A stretch of 64,000 bases of DNA from Galbibacter mesophilus (GTDB lineage Bacteria; Bacteroidota; Bacteroidia; Flavobacteriales; Flavobacteriaceae). A model generated the notes under the pieces. The model had not been told where the DNA came from and searched no databases. It saw nothing but the letters and a program-made list of their open reading frames with translations. Each line of letters starts with the position of its first letter. The first letter of the stretch is position 1. Of the stretch, positions 33,002 to 42,797 are shown in pieces. A program made the translations under genes and the position numbers. Location of the stretch: NCBI RefSeq assembly GCF_023721415.1, contig NZ_JAMQVC010000001.1, positions 992,001 through 1,056,000 on the forward strand, given 5' to 3'.

Positions 33002-33669
33002 TTTTTACCTTCCACCACCACCACGATTTCTCCTTTGGGCGGTTTATTTTCAAAATGAGCTATAACTTCTGAAACCGTTCCACGAATGGTTTCTTCATGC
33101 AATTTGGTAATTTCCCGAGAAACGGAAACGTTCCTGTCTTCCCCAAAATAAGTACGAAAATCACCAAGGGTTTTCAAGATTTTATGGGGAGATTCGTAAA
33201 AAATCATGGTCCGGTTTTCTTCCGCTAGAAATTTAAATCGGGTTTGCCGACCTTTTTTTACAGGTAAAAACCCTTCAAAAACAAACTTATCGTTTGGGAG
33301 TCCACTATTCACCAAAGCAGGAACAAATGCAGTTGCTCCTGGAAGACAATCCACTTCAATTCCTTTTTCTACACAGGCTCTTGTAAGCAAGAATCCGGGA
33401 TCGGAAATTGCGGGGGTTCCGGCATCGGTTATTAAGGCCATGGTTGTTCCCGATACTATTCTGTCGCAGATGCTTTCCACCGTTTTATGTTCGTTATGCA
33501 TATGGTGACTTTGCATGGGCGTTTGCACTTCCAAATGTTTTAAGAGCTTTCCACTGGTGCGAGTATCTTCCGCAAGAATAACATCTACTTCCTTTAAAAC
33601 ACGTATAGCGCGAAGCGTAATATCTTCTAAATTTCCAATGGGTGTGGGAACAATAAACAGTTTAGACAT
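32998..33669 (-). CDS. rsmI: 16S rRNA (cytidine-1402-2'-O)-methyltransferase
   Basis: RsmI of 223 residues, methylating the ribose of C1402 in the 16S decoding centre. The N-terminal MSKLFIVPTPIGNLEDITLRAI and ILAEDTRTSGKLLKH, with the central TDAGTPAISDPG and GATAFVPALVNSGLP, are typical of this SAM-dependent tetrapyrrole-methylase-fold enzyme. It is the first gene of a coupled pair with the UDG gene (four-base overlap). The M24 peptidase lies divergently 112 bp away. Confidence 0.95.
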   Translation of the reverse strand: MSKLFIVPTPIGNLEDITLRAIRVLKEVDVILAEDTRTSGKLLKHLEVQTPMQSHHMHNEHKTVESICDRIVSGTTMALITDAGTPAISDPGFLLTRACVEKGIEVDCLPGATAFVPALVNSGLPNDKFVFEGFLPVKKGRQTRFKFLAEENRTMIFYESPHKILKTLGDFRTYFGEDRNVSVSREITKLHEETIRGTVSEVIAHFENKPPKGEIVVVVEGKK

Positions 33670-33780
33670 AACGGTTTTCTCTAGGAAAGCAAGATACTAA
33701 GTATTTTGATTATTTAACAACGATAGACATTCTCAATTGTTTTTATAAATTTATGAGAATTTAAGAACATAATTATTTAG

Positions 33781-35115
33781 ATGAAAATAAAACTACAATT
33801 CATATTAATTGCACTCTTTGCTTGCACATCGCTTTCTTCTCAATCAATTCTAAACGAAAAAGAAAGAGCAATTAAGGTAGATTCCATGTTGAAAGTTCGC
33901 TTTGAAACTGTCTTACCTAAATTAATGGACCGTTCAGGGATCGATATGTGGGTGCTCATTTCAAGGGAATACAATGAAGATCCTGTTTTAAAAACCATGC
34001 TCCCTGCGACGTGGCTGAATGCTAGAAGACGTACCATTCTCGTTTTTTATCGTGACAAACAAAACGATACGCTCCACAAGATGGCAGTCGCCCGTTATAA
34101 TTTTGGTGAAAATATTGTCTTCGCTTGGGATAAAGAACAACAACCCGACCAATGGAAACGCCTGGTTGAAATAATAGAAAAGTTTCAACCAGAGAAAATC
34201 GGACTTAATTATTCTGAACACTTTAATATAGCCGATGGTTTGGTAAAAACGGATTATGATGAATTTATTACTGCCTTGCCAAAGAAATATCAGTCCAGAA
34301 TTGTTTCTGCGGAAGATTTGGCCGTGGCCTGGATTGAAACCAGAACCCCACTCGAGATGAAATATTACCGCGAATTGGTAAACATTACTCGAAATATTAT
34401 CCGAGAAGCATTTTCCAATAAAGTAATTACCCCAGGGCAAACCTCCGCCGCCGATGTGGAATGGTGGATGCGTCAAAAAGTAACCGATTTGGGCTTAGAA
34501 ACTTGGTTTCATCCCACGGTGGATGTGCAGCGAACAGCGGAAGAACTTCCAGGGCACCTTTATGCTTTTTCCGATAGACCTGCAGACGAAATAATTAAAC
34601 CTGGCGATTTGGTGCATTGCGATTTTGGAATAAGCTATTTACGCCTAAACACAGATTGCCAGCAATTGGCTTATGTGTTAAAACCTAATGAAACAAAACC
34701 ACCTAAATTTTTGGTTGAAGCATTGGAAAAAGGAAACCGATTACAGGACATTTTAACAGAGAATTTTCAAAATGGACGTACGGGTAATGAAATTTTAAAA
34801 ACTTCTTTAGAACAAGCCAAAGCTGAAGGTTTACAACCTTCAATATATACGCATCCTTTAGGTACTTATGGCCATTCTGCTGGACCAACCATCGGGATGT
34901 GGGATGCACAAGGCGGAGTGAAAGGTGCTGGTGATTATCCGCTTTATCCCAATACGGTATATGCTATTGAATTAAATACCACAGTTTATATAAAGGAATG
35001 GAAACGCGATATTAGGGTAATGCTGGAAGAAGCTGGTTTCTACGGCGAAAACGGATTTGAATATGTAAACCAAAGGCAAACGAAGTTTTTGTTGATTTCT
35101 AGCAATCCCAAATAA
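33781..35115 (+). CDS. Exported M24 family metallopeptidase
   Basis: Peptidase of the M24 (Xaa-Pro aminopeptidase-like) family, 444 residues, with a signal peptide (LQFILIALFACTSLSS). The two-metal site is intact: HCDFGI, TDCQQLAY, the histidine in HPLGTYGHSAGP, a glutamate in YAIELNT and the last in VMLEEAGF. It probably trims dipeptides or tripeptides in the periplasm. The DoxX gene is convergent downstream. Confidence 0.88.
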   Translation: MKIKLQFILIALFACTSLSSQSILNEKERAIKVDSMLKVRFETVLPKLMDRSGIDMWVLISREYNEDPVLKTMLPATWLNARRRTILVFYRDKQNDTLHKMAVARYNFGENIVFAWDKEQQPDQWKRLVEIIEKFQPEKIGLNYSEHFNIADGLVKTDYDEFITALPKKYQSRIVSAEDLAVAWIETRTPLEMKYYRELVNITRNIIREAFSNKVITPGQTSAADVEWWMRQKVTDLGLETWFHPTVDVQRTAEELPGHLYAFSDRPADEIIKPGDLVHCDFGISYLRLNTDCQQLAYVLKPNETKPPKFLVEALEKGNRLQDILTENFQNGRTGNEILKTSLEQAKAEGLQPSIYTHPLGTYGHSAGPTIGMWDAQGGVKGAGDYPLYPNTVYAIELNTTVYIKEWKRDIRVMLEEAGFYGENGFEYVNQRQTKFLLISSNPK

Positions 35116-35158
35116 ATTAAGGTTTGACAAAAAATTCAATTTCGCGAAGGTTAGGTTC

Positions 35159-35530
35159 CTACCCCCTAATAATCCAAGGACGCACTTGTTTACCAAGAAA
35201 ATAAGAAGCCATTAAAAGAACCATAGCGATTACTGCTCCGCCACCTTCACCATCTCCAGCCATGTAATGGGCAATAAATGCAAATAGAAAATTAAAGAAC
35301 AAGCCCGCATAAGCCCATTCTTTAACCACTCCTTTAATAGGTGCTAACAATGCGATAATACCTAAAGCTTTCGCAATGATAAGAATGTATAAAAGATAAG
35401 ATGGATAATTAAGGCTTTCAAGATATCCCTGCAATGCATCAAACTTTGTAAGATAATTAAAAATTGCAAAAGCGAGGAACACGCATAAGAGTCCGGTGGT
35501 AATCCAATAAAAAATACGTTTCGTTTTCAT
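35159..35530 (-). CDS. DoxX family membrane protein
   Basis: Integral membrane protein of 123 residues with four hydrophobic helices and DoxX-like loops (LNYPSYLLYILIIAKALG, PIKGVVKEWAYAGLFF). DoxX relatives take part in membrane redox or thiol metabolism, but the precise role is unknown here. Short HYMAGDGEGGG loop between helices 3 and 4 is unusual. It is convergent with the M24 peptidase gene and 45 bp from the conserved hypothetical upstream. Confidence 0.78.
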   Translation of the reverse strand: MKTKRIFYWITTGLLCVFLAFAIFNYLTKFDALQGYLESLNYPSYLLYILIIAKALGIIALLAPIKGVVKEWAYAGLFFNFLFAFIAHYMAGDGEGGGAVIAMVLLMASYFLGKQVRPWIIRG

Positions 35531-35575
35531 AAATTCATGTTTTTTGGTTGAAAATGGTAGGTTGAGGCCAAATCG

Positions 35576-36274
35576 TTACGAAAATTTCTTTTCCAATATC
35601 TCCATAAATCGGTTTTCGTAGGCTTCTTTTCCAGCCCAGTTATTGTAGTCGGGTTTTATCATTTCAGAAATGAACTGCTTCGCCTCATCAAAAGTATCCA
35701 TGGTGTTTATTTGAGAAATTACTCGAATGTAGTCTTCATTACTTCCATCAAATAAATGCTTAATAAAAGCCAGTTTATCGTTCAATCCAATTGAAAAACC
35801 AGTTTTTAAACGGTCGTTTAAGGATGAAGGACGCTTTTCCGTAACATAGGTAACATTGCTTATTTTTGGGGTTACGGTATCCATATCCCGCTTTACAAAA
35901 GTGGCATCGGGTCTAAAATCAGATAAAATATCTTCCAAGGTTTCTTCCTCCTCTGGCATTTCCTCCACCAAATCTTTAATGGTATCCATTACAGGCGTCA
36001 TAATCGCTTCCTCTTCCGCATTGGGGTTGGTTTCTGGTACGTCGGAATTTCCTTTAAGCACGGCGTTCGCCAACTCTTCAAACTTTTCTGCTACTTCATT
36101 TCTCCCGGCAGTTGGTTGAAACTCCCCAAAATGTTCTTCTACATACTTCAGCAGTGTAAGTTTTTCATACAATTTTTGGGCTTCTTTTTGCAACGCGTCC
36201 AAATCTTCTTTCCCCTTCAATTTCAATACACGGTGTGCAATGCTTACCAGTTCTGCTTCTAGTTTCTTCTTCAT
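35576..36274 (-). CDS. Conserved hypothetical protein (acidic, helical)
   Basis: Soluble protein of 232 residues from the ATG at 36274; the longer reading from 36340 adds residues that do not fit. The N-terminal 80 residues are helical and coiled-coil-like, then an acidic linker (LVEEMPEEEETLEDIL), then a conserved C-terminal block with NDRLKTGFSIGLNDKLAFIKHLFDGS, ISQINTMDTFDEAKQF and NNWAGKEAYENRFMEI. I recognise it as common in flavobacteria without knowing its function. The thymidine kinase gene is divergent. Confidence 0.75.
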   Translation of the reverse strand: MKKKLEAELVSIAHRVLKLKGKEDLDALQKEAQKLYEKLTLLKYVEEHFGEFQPTAGRNEVAEKFEELANAVLKGNSDVPETNPNAEEEAIMTPVMDTIKDLVEEMPEEEETLEDILSDFRPDATFVKRDMDTVTPKISNVTYVTEKRPSSLNDRLKTGFSIGLNDKLAFIKHLFDGSNEDYIRVISQINTMDTFDEAKQFISEMIKPDYNNWAGKEAYENRFMEILEKKFS

Positions 36275-36462
36275 AACAATAGTTTCTTCAAATTGTAAGT
36301 TCTTATTGAATAAAATAAGGCATTTCCACCCAATTTTCAATGATAAAGATAGCTAAAAAATAACCATTTTTTAAATCCTAATCGGTAAGAATTCGAAAAC
36401 CTATAGCGGTAATATTTTGTTGGTTCCGTATTCAATAATTTGTTGATATTATTTCAGGTTTC

Positions 36463-36495
36463 TTGAAATCAACTTTAATTAATTGCGTAAGTTTG
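36463..36495 (+). promoter_or_regulatory. Promoter of the thymidine kinase gene
   Basis: TTG at 36463-36465, a 22-bp spacer, then TAAGTTTG at 36488-36495, a match to the Bacteroidota TAnnTTTG box. It leaves a leader of about 30 bases before the ATG at 36530. Confidence 0.55.
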
Positions 36496-36529
36496 TTTAG
36501 TTTTTCTTTTCCGCATAGAAAATTACAGA

Positions 36530-37213
36530 ATGTTTCTCGAAAATACAGTAAATCATAAAGAGCAGTTTGGTTGGATAGAGGTTATCTGCGGTTCGATGTT
36601 TTCCGGTAAAACGGAAGAACTCATCCGAAGATTAAAGCGTGCGCAATTTGCCAAGCAACGGGTGGAAATTTTTAAACCTGCCGTAGATGTCCGTTACGAT
36701 GACGAAATGGTGGTTTCCCACGATGCCAATGAAATTCGTTCTACTCCTGTACCCGCGGCCGCCAATATTCGACTTTTGGCAGATGGCTGTGACGTGGTTG
36801 GTATTGATGAAGCTCAATTTTTTGATGATGAAATCGTTTCCGTTTGCAACGACCTAGCCAATAAAGGCATTCGTGTGGTAGTCGCAGGGTTGGATATGGA
36901 TTTTAAAGGAAATCCCTTTGGCCCCATGCCCGCACTTATGGCCACAGCAGAGTACGTTACCAAAGTACACGCCATTTGCACCCGTACCGGAAATTTGGCA
37001 AATTACAGTTTTAGAAAATCTACCAACGACAAACTGGTTTTATTGGGTGAGACGGAAGAATACGAACCGCTGAGTAGAGCTGCGTTTTTTAAAGCCATGT
37101 TGCGCGAAAAGGTAAATAAAATGGAAGTTAAAGACCCTCAAGATATTTCTCCTAAAATGACTGCTAAAAAGACTGAACATGACGAAAATTCAGGAGACCA
37201 CGCTCGAAGTTGA
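36530..37213 (+). CDS. tdk: Thymidine kinase
   Basis: Type II thymidine kinase of 227 residues, phosphorylating thymidine in nucleotide salvage. P-loop GSMFSGKT at residues 21-28 and the lasso region [15 protein letters not shown] are in place. The catalytic region [13 protein letters not shown] matches the family. The last 15 residues run over the start of alr on another frame (35-bp overlap), so translation is likely coupled. The C-terminus is hydrophilic and longer than E. coli Tdk. Confidence 0.93.
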   Translation: MFLENTVNHKEQFGWIEVICGSMFSGKTEELIRRLKRAQFAKQRVEIFKPAVDVRYDDEMVVSHDANEIRSTPVPAAANIRLLADGCDVVGIDEAQFFDDEIVSVCNDLANKGIRVVVAGLDMDFKGNPFGPMPALMATAEYVTKVHAICTRTGNLANYSFRKSTNDKLVLLGETEEYEPLSRAAFFKAMLREKVNKMEVKDPQDISPKMTAKKTEHDENSGDHARS

Positions 37214-38282
37214 CCTTTCGGCAATTACGCACAACCTCAACTTCCTACGTACAAAAATTAAATCTTCTACCAAGCTTTTGGCGGTGGTAAAAGCGTATGC
37301 TTATGGCAGTGATGTACAGCAAGTCGCTTTACATCTACAGCATTTAAACGTGGATTATTTTGCAGTTGCCTATACCGATGAGGGCATCGCTCTTCGAAAA
37401 GCGGGAATAACCAAGCCTATTTTAGTTTTACACCCACTGCCCATTCATTTTGCTGAAATAATTACCTATAAATTGGAACCCAGCTTGTACAGTTTTCAGG
37501 TTTTGAAATTGTTTTTAAAAGCTTCGGAAAATGAGAAAGGCTATCCTGTCCATTTAAAATTTAATACCGGTTTGAATCGGCTTGGGTTTGCTTCGGAAGA
37601 TGTTTCAGAGATTTTGAAGCACTTCAGCAGCAATAAAAATGTACAGATTGCTTCCCTATTTTCACATTTGGGTGCTTCGGAAGATTTAAATGAAAAAGAA
37701 TTTACCCTTCAGCAAATACATACTTTTAAAAATGTGGCCGAGCAGTTTTTAAATACGCTCGATTACCAACCGATGCTACACATCCTAAACACTTCAGGTA
37801 TTTTGAATTACGCTGATGTTGCTCAGTTTGATATGGTAAGAAGCGGAATTGGTTTGTACGGTTTTGGTAACGACCCGCAATACAACACTCACTTTAAACC
37901 TGTTGTTTCGCTAAAAAGCGTTATTTCCCAAATTCATGAAATCCGGCCAAATGAAAGTATTGGTTATAACAAAGGACATGTGGCAACAACTGCCATGAAA
38001 ACGGCTACTATTCCATTGGGACACGCCGATGGTATAGGGCGCCAATACGGCAAAGGAAAAGGTTTTTTAACCGTAAACGGAAAAAGATGCCCCATTGTTG
38101 GCAACGTCTGTATGGACATGCTTATGATTGACGTTACCGGTGTGGATTGCCAAGAGGGCGATGAGGTGACCGTTTTTGGGAAAAACCCCACTGCCAGTGA
38201 GTTTGCCAAAACTGCGGGCACTATTTCCTACGAATTGATTACCGCTATTTCCCAACGTGTACGGCGTAAAGTGGTGAGTTAG
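37179..38282 (+). CDS. alr: Alanine racemase
   Basis: PLP-dependent alanine racemase of 367 residues that supplies D-alanine for peptidoglycan. The PLP lysine is K38 in [11 protein letters not shown], followed by the usual strands and the segment [14 protein letters not shown] with [14 protein letters not shown] near the C-terminus, where the catalytic tyrosine and cysteine regions lie. The start lies inside the end of tdk. MscL follows 242 bp later. Confidence 0.93.
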   Translation: MTKIQETTLEVDLSAITHNLNFLRTKIKSSTKLLAVVKAYAYGSDVQQVALHLQHLNVDYFAVAYTDEGIALRKAGITKPILVLHPLPIHFAEIITYKLEPSLYSFQVLKLFLKASENEKGYPVHLKFNTGLNRLGFASEDVSEILKHFSSNKNVQIASLFSHLGASEDLNEKEFTLQQIHTFKNVAEQFLNTLDYQPMLHILNTSGILNYADVAQFDMVRSGIGLYGFGNDPQYNTHFKPVVSLKSVISQIHEIRPNESIGYNKGHVATTAMKTATIPLGHADGIGRQYGKGKGFLTVNGKRCPIVGNVCMDMLMIDVTGVDCQEGDEVTVFGKNPTASEFAKTAGTISYELITAISQRVRRKVVS

Positions 38283-38524
38283 ACTTTGTATTGAATAGAT
38301 AGTTTTTTTAAGAGTTCCTCGTCGGAGATTAAGTATTTCGCAAATCAAAATTTTAACAGTTTAAGCCAATCGATCAGTGGGCTATGTTTGCCATCGAGCG
38401 GACTGTGCAAAGCATCCAGCGGCTTATGGTGCCTATATTATTCTAAATAATCTGAATTTGGTAGTTGATAGTTTTCCAAAAAAATTTCTATCTTTAAGAA
38501 TACTAATCAACTAATTTTCAGTTT

Positions 38525-38947
38525 ATGGGTTTTTTTAAAGATTTTAAGGCTTTTCTACTTAAAGGTGATATTGTAAACCTGGCTACGGCGGTTATCGTTG
38601 GTGGCGCTTTTGGTAAAATTGTCACTTCTTTTACAAAAGACATTTTAATGCCGCCCATTGGTTTATTATTGGGCGATTCTAAGTTTTCTGAATTAAAAGT
38701 TGTACTTAAAGAAGCTGAAATGCAAGGCGAGGAAGTGCTTACCGAAGCCGTAACTATTAATTACGGACTCTTTATTCAAACCATTATCGATTTCATTATT
38801 ATCGGGTTCTGTATTTTCATGGTGCTAAAAGCATATGAGCGTACCAAGAAAAAAGAGGAAGCAGCGCCTGCAGCACCCAAAGGACCTACGCAAGAAGAAT
38901 TACTTATTGAAATTAGGGACGAGCTAAAAAAGCAAAACGCTAAATAA
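38525..38947 (+). CDS. mscL: Large-conductance mechanosensitive channel
   Basis: MscL of 140 residues. The N-terminal helix KDFKAFLLKGDIVNLATAVIVGGAFGKIV and the following FTKDILMPPIGLLLGD are highly characteristic. TM2 lies around IIDFIIIGFCIFMVLKAYERTKKKEE, then a cytoplasmic helical bundle with proline/alanine-rich linker. It gates on membrane tension during osmotic downshock. A terminator hairpin follows at once. Confidence 0.95.
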   Translation: MGFFKDFKAFLLKGDIVNLATAVIVGGAFGKIVTSFTKDILMPPIGLLLGDSKFSELKVVLKEAEMQGEEVLTEAVTINYGLFIQTIIDFIIIGFCIFMVLKAYERTKKKEEAAPAAPKGPTQEELLIEIRDELKKQNAK

Positions 38948-38992
38948 TATACCTCAGCATTGAGGCAAAACCGCTACACAAATGTTTAATTT

Positions 38993-39021
38993 AACCATCT
39001 AGGGAACTGGATGGTTTTTTT
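38993..39021 (+). terminator. Intrinsic terminator after mscL
   Basis: Stem of ten base pairs (38993-39002 with 39007-39016, one T-G pair) closed by a GGAA tetraloop and followed by a run of T. Strong factor-independent terminator. A smaller hairpin, CCTCA/TGAGG, lies just before it at 38952-38965. Confidence 0.8.
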
Positions 39022-39109
39022 GTATAAAATGATTTAAAAGAAGATCCTTTCATTTAGTTCATTAATCTTTAATTACTTTTAAAGGGTATTCATGAACCTC
39101 CTTTGTCGG

Positions 39110-39275
39110 TTTCTTTTGCTCGCCCAAAAGAAACGAAACAAAGAAAAGGGCGCCTTATCCAAGGACTTTTTTTGACCTTGAAGTCGAAAAACCGTAATCA
39201 AAACTCCGCGTCGCTCCGTGCCTACGCTCCTGTTTTCGGAGCTTTTGATTACTATTCTGTGGATAAGGGATTTTT
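39110..39275 (+). repeat. Structured dispersed repeat, copy 3
   Basis: Leading hairpin TTTCTTTTG (39110-39118) with CAAAAGAAA (39125-39133); outer stem CCTTATCC (39153-39160) with GGATAAGG (39261-39268); inner hairpin TTTTTTGAC/GTCGAAAAA with one G-T pair; second hairpin AATCAAAACTCCG with CGGAG-C-TTTTGATT. Lies in the 503-bp spacer between mscL and asd. An open frame across it is a by-product. Confidence 0.9.
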
Positions 39276-39343
39276 AAAAGCTAAAAAGGTTTGTTTATTT
39301 TTATAACAATTTGTTATATTTTTTTGATGTTTTGATTTTGAGG

Positions 39344-39373
39344 TTGTATAACCGTGAATATTAATTACTTTTG
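39344..39373 (+). promoter_or_regulatory. Promoter of asd
   Basis: TTG at 39344-39346, exactly 19 bp, then TACTTTTG at 39366-39373. This is a full match to the Bacteroidota -33/-7 spacing and the clearest promoter in the window. Initiation near 39380 would give a leader of about 70 bases containing a 16-codon ORF. Confidence 0.72.
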
Positions 39374-39389
39374 TCTTTCAAAATTTTAA

Positions 39390-39440
39390 ATGAAAACGGG
39401 ACTGCTTAAAAGCCCGAATAAAAACACTGTAAAAGAATAA
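39390..39440 (+). other. Sixteen-codon leader ORF before asd
   Basis: ATG at 39390 opens 16 sense codons and TAA ends at 39440, ten bases before the asd ATG. The peptide is MKTGLLKSPNKNTVKE. It contains four lysines and two threonines, both products of the pathway downstream of Asd. No convincing alternating hairpin or terminator is visible, so an attenuation role is only a possibility. Confidence 0.35.
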
Positions 39441-39450
39441 AGACAAAAAA

Positions 39451-40440
39451 ATGAGAATAGCTGTTGTAGGAGCTACCGGAATGGTTGGCGAGGTAATGCT
39501 TAAAGTTTTAGCGGAACGTAATTTCCCTATTGATGAATTGTTATTGGTCGCTTCTGAGCGGTCTGTAGGTAAAGAACTTCCGTTTAACGGAAAGACATAT
39601 AAAGTTATTGGCTTAGCTGATGCCGTAGCGGCAAAACCGGATATTGCCATTTTCTCTGCCGGTGGAGGCACTTCTCTTGAGTGGGCACCTAAATTTGCTG
39701 AAGCTGGAGTAACAGTAATCGATAATTCTTCGGCTTGGCGTATGGACCCAACTAAAAAATTGGTGGTTCCAGAAATCAATGCAAAAGAACTTACCAAAGA
39801 AGATAAAATTATTGCAAACCCTAACTGTTCTACCATTCAATTGGTGATGGCGTTGGCGCCTCTTCATAAAAAATATAAAATGAAGCGTGTGGTGATTTCT
39901 ACTTATCAGTCCATTTCCGGTACGGGTGTAAAAGCTGTAAAGCAGTTGGAAAACGAATTGGCTGGCGTAGATGGCGAAATGGCGTATCCTTACCCAATCA
40001 ACCGAAATGCACTTCCGCATTGTGATGTTTTTGAAGAAAACGGCTATACCAAAGAAGAAATGAAATTGGCTCGTGAGCCTCAAAAAATATTAGGTGATAA
40101 AACATTTGCTGTTTCTGCTACTGCTGTAAGAATTCCAACGTCTGGTGGGCATTCCGAAGCGGTGAATGTTCAGTTTGAAAATGATTTCACCTTAACCGAT
40201 GTTCGCAGAATTCTTAGCGAAACAGCAGGAGTGGTGGTTCAGGACAATCCCGATACCAATACCTACCCAATGCCTATTTATGCACATGACAAAGACGATG
40301 TTTTTGTAGGTAGAATTAGAAGGGACGAGTCGCAATCAAACACCTTGAATATGTGGATTGTGGCTGACAATCTTCGAAAAGGAGCAGCCACCAACGCAGT
40401 GCAAATTGCAGAATATTTAGTAGAAAATAAGCTCGTATAA
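39451..40440 (+). CDS. asd: Aspartate-semialdehyde dehydrogenase
   Basis: Asd of 329 residues, making aspartate semialdehyde for lysine, threonine, methionine and diaminopimelate synthesis. The N-terminal NADP loop is VVGATGMVGEVM; the catalytic cysteine is C126 in NPNCSTIQ, and the substrate-binding arginine and histidine lie in RIPTSGGHSEAVNVQ. Length and motifs match bacterial Asd. A strong promoter and a perfect terminator flank it, so it is a single-gene unit. Confidence 0.95.
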   Translation: MRIAVVGATGMVGEVMLKVLAERNFPIDELLLVASERSVGKELPFNGKTYKVIGLADAVAAKPDIAIFSAGGGTSLEWAPKFAEAGVTVIDNSSAWRMDPTKKLVVPEINAKELTKEDKIIANPNCSTIQLVMALAPLHKKYKMKRVVISTYQSISGTGVKAVKQLENELAGVDGEMAYPYPINRNALPHCDVFEENGYTKEEMKLAREPQKILGDKTFAVSATAVRIPTSGGHSEAVNVQFENDFTLTDVRRILSETAGVVVQDNPDTNTYPMPIYAHDKDDVFVGRIRRDESQSNTLNMWIVADNLRKGAATNAVQIAEYLVENKLV

Positions 40441-40463
40441 GCTGCATCTGCTTAAAAATTGTT

Positions 40464-40501
40464 AAAAGCTCTAAATCAGTACTGATTTAGAGCTTTTTTT
40501 A
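40464..40501 (+). terminator. Intrinsic terminator after asd
   Basis: Perfect 17-bp inverted repeat (40464-40480 and 40481-40497) with a T run. The centre is AGTACT, so the hairpin has essentially no unpaired loop beyond the four bases needed to turn. Strong terminator. Confidence 0.88.
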
Positions 40502-40542
40502 ACTAAATTATCCTCGCTAATTAATTAATCTAAAAATTAAAG

Positions 40543-42702
40543 ATGAGGAGAATTATTACGTTTACCATTGTTGCCGGACTACTCTACTCCTGTGACACGA
40601 ATGAAAAGAAAAAAGATTTGACATTGAAATATCCTGCTACCAAAAAAGTAGATACCATAGATACTTATTTTGATACTGAAGTTAAAGATCCTTACCGCTG
40701 GTTGGAAGACGACATGTCTGATGAAACTGCCGAATGGGTAAAAGCGGAAAATGAAGTTACTTTTGGCTATTTGGAGAAAATTCCATTTAGAAATCAGTTA
40801 AAACAGCGTTTGGAACAATTATGGAACTACGAAAAAATTTCTGCCCCGTTTAAAGAAGGCGATTACACTTATTTTTATAAAAACGACGGACTACAAAACC
40901 AGTACGTAGTTTACAGAAAAAAAGGAGAAGATGGAAAAGAAGAGGTTTTTCTGGATCCCAATACCTTTTCTGAAGACGGAACGACTTCCCTTGCTGGTTT
41001 AAGTTTTTCTAAAAGTGGGAAATTAGCGGCTTATTCCATTTCTGAAGGCGGAAGCGATTGGCGAAAGGTAATCGTTAAAGATGCCGAAAGCATGGAAATT
41101 ATTGAAGATACTTTGGTGGATGTAAAGTTCAGTGGACTTTCATGGAAAGGCGAAGAAGGTTTCTTCTATTCCAGTTACGACAAGCCGAAAGGAAGTGAGC
41201 TTTCAGCCAAAACAGATCAACACAAATTATACTATCACAAGTTGGGTACCCCTCAAAAAGAAGATAAACTTATTTTTGGTGGAACCGAAGAAGAAAAACA
41301 CCGTTACGTAGGTGGAAATGTTACTGAAGATGATAATTATTTGTTGATTAGCGCTTCTATTTCTACTTCTGGAAATAAGCTTTTTATAAAAGACCTTACC
41401 AAAGAAAATGCGCCATTGGTACCGATTATTGAAACTACGGAAAGCGACACGTATGTTATTGAAAACGTTGGTTCTAAATTGTATTTGGTAACCAACTTGG
41501 ACGCTCCCAATAAAAAAATCGTTACGGTTGATGCTGCAAACCCATCCCCTGAAAATTGGGAAGATTTTATTCCTGAAACCGAAAATGTTTTGAGTCCGAA
41601 TACCGGTAGCGGTTATTTCTTTGCTGAATATATGAAAGATGCGGTTTCCCAAGTAAAACAATACGATTACGACGGGAAATTAATTAGAGATATAGAATTA
41701 CCGGGCTTAGGAAGCGTTGGTGGTTTTGGAAGCAAAAAAGAAGATAGAGTAATTTATTATTCTTTTACCAATTACAATACGCCGGGAAGCATTTATAAAT
41801 TCAATCCAGAAACGGGTGCTTCAGAAGTCTATTGGAAGCCTGAAATTGATTTCAATAGTGAAGAATTCGAATCTAAGCAAGTTTTTTACACCTCCAAAGA
41901 CGGAACAAAGGTTCCTATGCTAATCACCTATAAAAAAGGAACAGAGTTAAACGGTAAAAATCCGACTATCCTTTATGGGTACGGCGGATTCAATATCAGT
42001 TTAACGCCTTCTTTTAGTACAGCGATGGCCGTTTGGTTGGAGCAAGGTGGTGTTTATGCTGTTCCAAACCTTCGTGGTGGCGGTGAATACGGGAAAAAAT
42101 GGCACAATGCCGGAACGAAATTGCAAAAGCAAAATGTTTTTGATGACTTTATTGCTGCTGCGGAATATCTTATCGATAACAAATATACTTCTTCAGAATA
42201 TTTAGCCATTCGTGGCGGTTCGAACGGAGGATTATTGGTAGGCGCTACCATGACACAGCGTCCCGATTTAATGAAAGTAGCTTTACCAGCCGTTGGGGTG
42301 TTGGATATGTTGCGCTATCATACATTTACCGCTGGAGCTGGTTGGGCATACGATTATGGAACTGCGGAAGACAACAAAGAAATGTTTGAATACCTTAAAG
42401 GATATTCTCCGTTGCACAATGTAAAAGCGGAAACCTCTTATCCTGCAACTTTAATCACCACCGGAGACCATGATGACCGTGTGGTGCCAGCGCATAGTTT
42501 TAAATTTGCTGCTGAATTACAGGAAAAGCAAAGTGGAAACAACCCTGTTTTAATCCGAATTGAAACCAACGCGGGTCACGGTGCGGGAACGCCTGTTAGC
42601 AAAACTATCGACCAATATGCCGATATTTTTGGTTTTACACTTTATAATATGGGGTATGAAGAGCTTCCCAACAAAGCGGCTTTAAAAGAATTTAAAAAGT
42701 AA
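40543..42702 (+). CDS. Prolyl oligopeptidase family lipoprotein (S9)
   Basis: Serine peptidase of 719 residues with a lipobox ending YSC at about residue 17, so probably membrane-anchored. The N-terminal beta-propeller (about residues 80-430) precedes an alpha/beta-hydrolase domain. The nucleophile is S560 in [11 protein letters not shown]; the aspartate is in [13 protein letters not shown] and the histidine in [10 protein letters not shown]. It cuts after proline in short peptides. Own terminator downstream; no partner gene in sight. Confidence 0.92.
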   Translation: MRRIITFTIVAGLLYSCDTNEKKKDLTLKYPATKKVDTIDTYFDTEVKDPYRWLEDDMSDETAEWVKAENEVTFGYLEKIPFRNQLKQRLEQLWNYEKISAPFKEGDYTYFYKNDGLQNQYVVYRKKGEDGKEEVFLDPNTFSEDGTTSLAGLSFSKSGKLAAYSISEGGSDWRKVIVKDAESMEIIEDTLVDVKFSGLSWKGEEGFFYSSYDKPKGSELSAKTDQHKLYYHKLGTPQKEDKLIFGGTEEEKHRYVGGNVTEDDNYLLISASISTSGNKLFIKDLTKENAPLVPIIETTESDTYVIENVGSKLYLVTNLDAPNKKIVTVDAANPSPENWEDFIPETENVLSPNTGSGYFFAEYMKDAVSQVKQYDYDGKLIRDIELPGLGSVGGFGSKKEDRVIYYSFTNYNTPGSIYKFNPETGASEVYWKPEIDFNSEEFESKQVFYTSKDGTKVPMLITYKKGTELNGKNPTILYGYGGFNISLTPSFSTAMAVWLEQGGVYAVPNLRGGGEYGKKWHNAGTKLQKQNVFDDFIAAAEYLIDNKYTSSEYLAIRGGSNGGLLVGATMTQRPDLMKVALPAVGVLDMLRYHTFTAGAGWAYDYGTAEDNKEMFEYLKGYSPLHNVKAETSYPATLITTGDHDDRVVPAHSFKFAAELQEKQSGNNPVLIRIETNAGHGAGTPVSKTIDQYADIFGFTLYNMGYEELPNKAALKEFKK

Positions 42703-42712
42703 TTCTTTTTAT

Positions 42713-42748
42713 AACACCCTGAAGGCCTATTTTTCAGGGTGTTTTTTT
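42713..42748 (+). terminator. Intrinsic terminator after the S9 peptidase
   Basis: Eleven-base stem AACACCCTGAA (42713-42723) with its complement at 42733-42743 and a T run to 42748. Strong factor-independent terminator. Confidence 0.85.
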
Positions 42749-42797
42749 ATGCCTATTTTTTAAAAACAATTAAGTTATTCGATAAAATAAACCTTCC

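Noticed and set aside
39103-39306. Open frame of 67 codons across repeat copy 3
   Set aside because: It exists because the repeat lacks stops in that frame. The peptide is a translation of the stem sequences, with no ribosome-binding site and no other copy open in the same frame in a consistent way.
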